Shown here piece after piece: positions 18,728 through 23,267 of a DNA stretch of 23,267 nucleotides. The position numbers and the translations under genes were made by a program. Below the pieces are notes generated by a model. The model did no database searches, was not told where the DNA came from, and saw only the letters and a program-made list of their open reading frames with translations. Numbering within the stretch: the stretch's first letter is position 1; every line of letters starts with the position of its first letter. The stretch comes from Pelomyxa schiedti (lineage: Eukaryota > Evosea > Pelobiontida > Pelomyxidae): assembly GCA_020536535.1 (NCBI GenBank), contig JAHLWZ010001058.1:1-23267 (forward strand). Reading direction: 5' to 3'.

Positions 18728-20848
18728 TTATTCCTCTTGTTTGACCAGCCACAAGTCAGTTTCACGAAATACTGTGTTTTTTGATTTGCAGTAATTCACA
18801 ATCTCCTGCTTTGTGAGGCCCAAATTGTTCACGGTGTATAACATGTGAAGTGGGGAGGAAACAACAACTTCCATCCAGTGGTCTCTGGCCACATCAGCTG
18901 TGATACCAGGAAACTGTCTTAGCAACATCTTCCAGATTCGCAGTCTGAAATCCAGGAGGAAGTAGGAACGGCTTTGACCTTGTATCATGTCCAATATCTC
19001 ATGTTGCTTTAGCTTGGGTACTATTGAAAAAAATACAAACAACCTCAGGCAAAGTGATGTGAAATCTTTCTATCAACCACTCGGCACAGGATACTTTGTC
19101 ACCTCTGAGCAAGAGGAAAAGTAAACAGTTCCTTTGTGCCTTGATTTGATCTGCAGTAAGGCAGTACTCCTCAACCAACCATTTGACAACTTTGCTGGAG
19201 CACCATGGTATATTGTTTTTCAAGCTTTCTGCCACATCCAGCTGGCAAAACTGGCCGATGAGCGCCAGTTGTTTTGCAGTACTTAAATCTGCTCTTGGAA
19301 TGAATTCCAGAACTTTCCCCACATTGCTTCGGTAGTTTTGTTGTGAGGGAGGTTGAATGTTTGCAGCAACAATAGTGCACATGCAATGTTGTCACCTGAC
19401 AGGCAAAGAATAACTGTGTTGACAACTTTTTCCTGGGTGTCAAACTCGCTCGGCACGTGTTGAAGGAACCACTTCAGAATATCGCATTTCGTACTGCGGT
19501 ATCCTCTTCGGTAAATGTCCCATGAAGCAGATTTCCCGAGTACACGAGATAGACTGGGGGGATTTTGTCCGGTAGTCATGGACCCTTGGGAGTGGCAGTA
19601 TGTATCTTCCAGCCAGGTAGCAACTGAAAGGTTACCCGCTATGAGTGCATCCTCAATGGAATGTTTCGGTAGATCCTTTACCGAACGAAGCAATAGCTTG
19701 GCTATGGCAATGCTATCCTTCTTGTGGCAGAGAACCTTGCCAGGGAAGTCACTGATCTCCGGTATCGGCACGTGAAAGTGGTCCAGGAGCCACCCCACAA
19801 GAGTTACATCGCAGATATAGAAGACCGCATCAAACAGACACCTTCCCGGCGATGTCAAGATGTTACTCTCAACCAACCACCTCAAAGTCTGGGAGTCCCT
19901 GACCTCGACTTGGTGCCAATTCAGCCCGTCGGGGTACTTCTGCGTGAGCCACTTGCACCCCTCTATGTGCTCCTCGGCCGACGTTTTCCTTTTCAGGAAC
20001 GCGCTGACTGCGACGCTGGAGGGGCAGCCGCACGGGCCCAGCTGCCCGCACCACTTGGCCGTGTCGAGGCTCCCGCTGTACCACGCCAGCTCCGCCAGCG
20101 AGGCGCCCAGCAGCTCCGCGGCCCTCACGACGTCGAACAGGCCGGCGAGCCACTTGGCTACGTCGAGGCGGCCGGCGCGCAGGGCCGCCCGGAACGGCCC
20201 CCAGAGCTCCCACTCCTCCGCGCCGAACCGCGCCACCACCCACTGCGCGACCCGCAGCCTCCCCGCCCGGCACGTGGTGCACAGCAGCGTCTCCATGCCG
20301 GAGAAGTACTTTGGCGCCAGCCCCGTGGAGGCCCTCACCGCGTCTGGGTCGACGCCCGCAGCTGCCCAGTCCAGCCCCCCCGCCACCGCTGCCTCGCCGC
20401 CGCCGCCTGCTCCGTCCACCAGCCGCTGGGCTGCCTCCAGGTGCCCGCCGACGCAGAGCCCGCGGAGCACCCAGATGCACTCCTTGGCGGGGTTCCTGCT
20501 GGCCCGGTGCCTCAGGATCCACGAGGCGCAGCTGCACCTGTCTCCCCCGCCTCCCGCCGCCGCGGCGCACTCGAGTGCGAAGTAGGAGGAGCGGTACCGG
20601 TCACCCAAGCGAGTCCTGCACACGGCCCGCTCGCCGCACGCGACGAGTACGCGGCGGCACACAAGGGCCACCAGCGGGAACAGCGCCTCGGCCACGGCCA
20701 TCAGCCGCACGCAGCGGCGCCGCGACGACCGGATGCGGTCGCCTGACCCCAGCCACCGCGGCCCAATCACCAATCCCCACACTACCTGTGACACCTGTAA
20801 CACCCTCTCCAGCTCTGCCTCGCGCAGCGGATTCTGATGCCAACTCAT
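18728..20848 (-). CDS. Ankyrin-like repeat protein
   Basis: The product has about 685 residues. The first exon (20848 to about 19330) encodes an N-terminal helix-rich segment and then many degenerate repeats of about 33 residues with a recurring 'G-x-L/V-x-x-A-x-W-L' signature: AGRLRVAQWVVARFG, AGRLDVAKWLAGLF, SGSLDTAKW, AGNLSVATWLEDTY and later VVKWLVEEYC, SCAEWLIERFH. This is ankyrin-type spacing without strong consensus ankyrin turns. Two very short introns (32 nt near 19330-19299 and 31 nt near 19045-19015) are needed to join the three frames. The 5' half is extremely GC-rich and the 3' third AT-rich. Such proteins normally bind other proteins; no catalytic domain is seen. Large families of similar repeats are recalled from archamoebae, but function is unknown. 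An uninterrupted + strand frame of 340 codons opposite it is a GC shadow. Confidence 0.8.
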
Positions 20849-21274
20849 CGAATTAATTTCCTGCTTTGTAGGTTCGAAGATCGTAGGGTAGTGTGCGATG
20901 AAAAGAAGAAAAATACTACTATTATGTATCTCATGTGAGGCGGCGGCGTTTGGGTTTGTGCACTTGAATGCGATGAGCGTGGCCGGTGTGGCTTTTGCTT
21001 GATGTGGTTGGTGGCGGGTCGCTGTTTAGCAACCTCTGCTCATGCAAAGACAGTGTAGAGACCCCGCTGTTTCCACGCACACCCCGGAGATTGAAGATTA
21101 CTTCCTCCCCGCTCCCGGACGCGCAACGGCACCCCCATCCCGCACCCGCCGCTGCCCCCAAGGTGACGCCCGCGCCCGCTCCTGCTTCGGCTCCTTCTCC
21201 TGCTGCCCCCACGAGCAGCCACCGCAACGCCGAGCCAGCAGCCGAGGAGGACGCGGAGGCGCAGGAGGGGAGAC
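20849..21274. promoter_or_regulatory. Divergent spacer with GC-rich block, promoter of ankyrin-like and USP genes
   Basis: No gene is placed here. Positions 20849-21060 are mixed in composition. From about 21060 to 21274 the sequence is strongly GC-rich and open in several frames on both strands, including a + frame giving Pro/Ala/Glu-rich low-complexity sequence and a frame with an ATG at 21042. By analogy with the neighbouring genes this block may be the first exon of the deubiquitinase, but no frame could be tied convincingly to the downstream exons. Confidence 0.4.
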
Positions 21275-22627
21275 ATGCGATGGGGGGAGATCGAGCGGGG
21301 CCTGGGGAGCCGCGTGTTGTACGACGGCCTCATGTCACTGCCCCCTAATAACATCGTATGCTTATGTGTATGGGTGTGTGTGTATGCGTGCACCGAATAT
21401 GTGCGTGTTGCGTGTGTGAAGTGCAGCGGTGGAATTCGTGCTTGCTTGTGTGCCGTGCGTGTTCTTGTCACTTGGCCGGCGCTGTTATACTCCCCAAAAA
21501 TAGGGTCGTGCTCCGCCAGGAAAAATTAACAACATCCCATTACTTGAGGATATTGCTTATAACGCTGTTAAACCGGTATTTTTCCATTACTGAGCCATTC
21601 TTAATGTCATTAAGTGCAAGTGGGTTTTAGGGATTGTGCCAAGGGGTTGATACGAGCTCGTTCCTGTCAGTGTGTGGAATATATTATTTCCCAAGTGTGT
21701 TATGAATTAGGGGAAAAAGAGAATAATGAAGCCACACAGATATGGTGGCGGCCCTCAAATATGTTGTCCTGTTATAGAATCTCGCGGAAAGTGGAACACA
21801 TCTCTACATCCTGATGTCTGATGTCTTTGCTTATATATGGTGAAACTTCCTGATGTCTGCTCCTACATCAAAGTGTACACCAGTAGGGCCACTACTCTTA
21901 TCGATTTTCTGGTATGAACAAATTACGAAAAATTCCTCTTACTTAACAGAGGATTGTGTGTGACCTCCTCCAAGTTCAAGATTCGACATCTCACCTGTGG
22001 AGCTTTTGTGATCCACGAAACGTACATTCCATCAGTTTCTTCCCCATTCACTTGTTTTAGCCTGTTCTACTCCAAGACATGGAAAAACCTTTGAGTGACC
22101 TTCACGTTCTTGATATGCAATTGGTCCTTATAATCCTCTTGATACTTCTCACTTACAAAAATCAAGATATTTGTGGAGAAGAAAAAGACTGATGGGTCAT
22201 GGCCATATTCACTCCCACAGGATATTGCCCCTCCAAACCTCTTGCCAAATACACCGTCAGTAAGTGCAGATGCAGGCAATAAATCAGGCTGGGGACGCTT
22301 ATTCTCTGGGCTGTGTGTTTTAAGCAAGATATATTTGTCTTACTAAAAGGTTGAAGGTATTCCAAACCTCCTGAAAATCCTGGCCTCATTGGATTGGTTA
22401 ATCTTGGAAATACGTACGCTCCCAAATTTCCTTGCCTAACTATTGAAACAAACCTAGCTGTTTTATGAATTCTGCACTTCAGTGCTTGAGCAACACTGCA
22501 CCCTTGACTGACTTCTTTCAGCAAGGGTTATGGTGGTTGGATGTCAATGTAAACAATCCCTTAGGGCACAAAGGTGTTTTAGCAGAAGCATATGCTGCTC
22601 TTATGGACGAACTCTGGTGGGGAGAGA
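21275..22627 (+). CDS. USP4/USP15-type ubiquitin-specific protease, truncated by a retroelement
   Basis: This is a cysteine protease that removes ubiquitin from proteins. Exons joined in phase from 21275 (introns 21356-21426, 21448-21503, 21576-21614, 21646-21695) give a DUSP-like domain with PPGKINNIPLLED, corresponding to the PGPIDN motif region. Later exons give a ubiquitin-like stretch (KVYTSRATTLIDFL, RIVCDLLQV) and the linker VEKKKTDGSWP. The catalytic Cys box NLGNTCFMNSALQC is assembled across the intron at about 22409-22452 (44 nt, starting GTACGC). NPLGHKGVLAEAYAALM follows, a typical USP continuation. The rest of the catalytic domain, including the His box, is absent, because retrotransposon sequence begins at about 22626. 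The frame is also broken at about 21800-21875, where no acceptor is found. It is probably a disrupted allele or pseudogene, unless the junction is an assembly join. The N-terminus is uncertain. Confidence 0.72.
21356..21426 (+). repeat. GT-rich microsatellite-like intron
   Basis: A GT/TG-rich stretch (several GTGTG runs) fills the proposed 71-nt intron between a GT donor and GCAG acceptor. The composition explains the cysteine/valine-rich spurious open frames seen there. Confidence 0.5.
21809..21859. repeat. Direct repeat of a 12-mer inside the USP gene
   Basis: TCCTGATGTCTG occurs at 21809-21820 and again at 21848-21859, with ACATC flanking near both copies. The interval has no AG acceptor on the + strand and stops interrupt the expected frame, so it marks the point where the USP exon chain fails. 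Confidence 0.75.
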
Positions 22628-23267
22628 ATAGCGGTTGTTTCAAGAAATTAATAAAAGGAGGGTAACATTAGCTTACTGGAGTAGAAGCCTGACACCGGCA
22701 GAGAAGAATTACGACACCAGAGAGCGGGAATGTTTGGCAGCGGAGGAGCTATATTCATGGCTCAACACTTATCCTGTATACAGATCATATTGCTCTGAAG
22801 TACCTGCTGGAAGCAAAGAATCTTTCAGGAAGACTGGCATGCTGGTCTCTAACCCTTTTGCAATTTAACCCCACAATTATTCACAAACCTGGGAAAGAGA
22901 TGGCAGTACCTCACACACTCTCACACTATCTGATAGATAAATTCCTGTTTATTGTTGCAGATGAGCTCAAGGCCAAGATACAAAACAGTCAGCACCTTGA
23001 TGAGAACATTCTGGACATACAGAACATGGTCAGTGGAAGCAAGATTGGTTCTAGAGATAAGCAATGGAACCGGGAGCTGTGGCACACCAAAGAGCTGTTT
23101 CTCAAGGGAGATGATGACATTATGTATAGATGGTGCACAGCTGGGTGTGGACAGATGCCAAACCTTTGTGTAGTATTGCCGAGCAGCATGAAGGAGGGAG
23201 TCCTGCAAGAGCTTCATGATTCCCCGCTTGCAGGCGGCCACCTGTCATATGCTAGAACCTTTGACAA
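22626..23267 (+). mobile_element. Ty3/gypsy LTR retrotransposon pol fragment (RNase H to integrase zinc finger)
   Basis: The sequence encodes the RNase H end of a reverse transcriptase (AYWSRSLTPAEKNY near 22676, YTDHIALKYLL near 22780, a HKPGKE connector near 22885). Spacer sequence and the start of the integrase H2C2 zinc-binding module (LHDSPLAGGHLSY near 23213) follow. The order is that of Ty3/gypsy pol. At least one frameshift separates the two RNase H blocks, between about 22755 and 22775, so the copy is not intact here. The upstream polymerase core, protease and LTR are missing at the left side, where it abuts USP coding sequence. The element continues past the window end. A truncated, decayed insertion is most likely. 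Confidence 0.88.

Noticed and set aside
19724-20746. 340-codon + strand open frame
   Set aside because: It lies opposite the GC-rich ankyrin-like exon. Its Pro/Arg/Ala-rich composition is typical of an antisense shadow and it has no recognisable domain.
1-23267. tRNA, rRNA and CRISPR arrays
   Set aside because: Scanned by eye for TPsiC-like boxes, cloverleaf arms and regularly spaced repeats; none was supported.

Overview
This window is nuclear DNA from a flagellated or ciliated protist. Almost every gene is cut by very short GT-AG introns, mostly 37-57 nt. The gene content is typically eukaryotic: an ABC half-transporter, eIF2B-gamma, calmodulin, an F-box/SPRY protein, a USP-type deubiquitinase and a Ty3/gypsy element. 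The standard genetic code fits every reconstructed exon. The tiny uniform introns, the ankyrin-like protein with a GC-rich 5' half and the CPLANE1-like ciliary gene would fit an archamoeba such as Pelomyxa. That assignment is a weak inference from recollection, not a sequence match.

Layout from left to right: a run of 17 C; the 3' part of an ABCB-family transporter (+, to 2606); a leucine-rich-repeat protein (-, 2681-3908); a giant multi-exon gene (+, 4192-13886) whose reconstructed protein resembles the ciliogenesis/planar-polarity effector CPLANE1 (C5orf42/JBTS17) and carries a SAM domain near its C-terminus; eIF2B gamma (-, 13941-15952); an F-box plus SPRY protein (+, 16200-17607); calmodulin with a long Thr/Ser-rich N-terminal tail (+, 17767-18646); an ankyrin-like repeat protein (-, 18728-20848); and a USP4/USP15-type deubiquitinase (+, from about 21275) that stops at about 22625, where degraded Ty3/gypsy pol sequence runs to the window edge.

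The region is compact and orientations largely alternate. Convergent pairs are 54-81 bp apart. Divergent pairs share spacers of roughly 250-430 bp that must hold both promoters. Several genes show the same design: a GC-rich first exon encoding a Ser/Thr/Ala/Pro-rich low-complexity leader, then an AT-richer body with the conserved domain. First introns are often longer (107-192 nt) than internal ones.

The genes do not form one pathway. They look like ordinary housekeeping, signalling and ciliary genes packed together. The points most worth checking are the CPLANE1-SAM gene, the tailed calmodulin, the 5' GC gradient and the retroelement break inside the deubiquitinase. Exon boundaries were placed by eye from splice signals and reading-frame continuity; no alignment was run.
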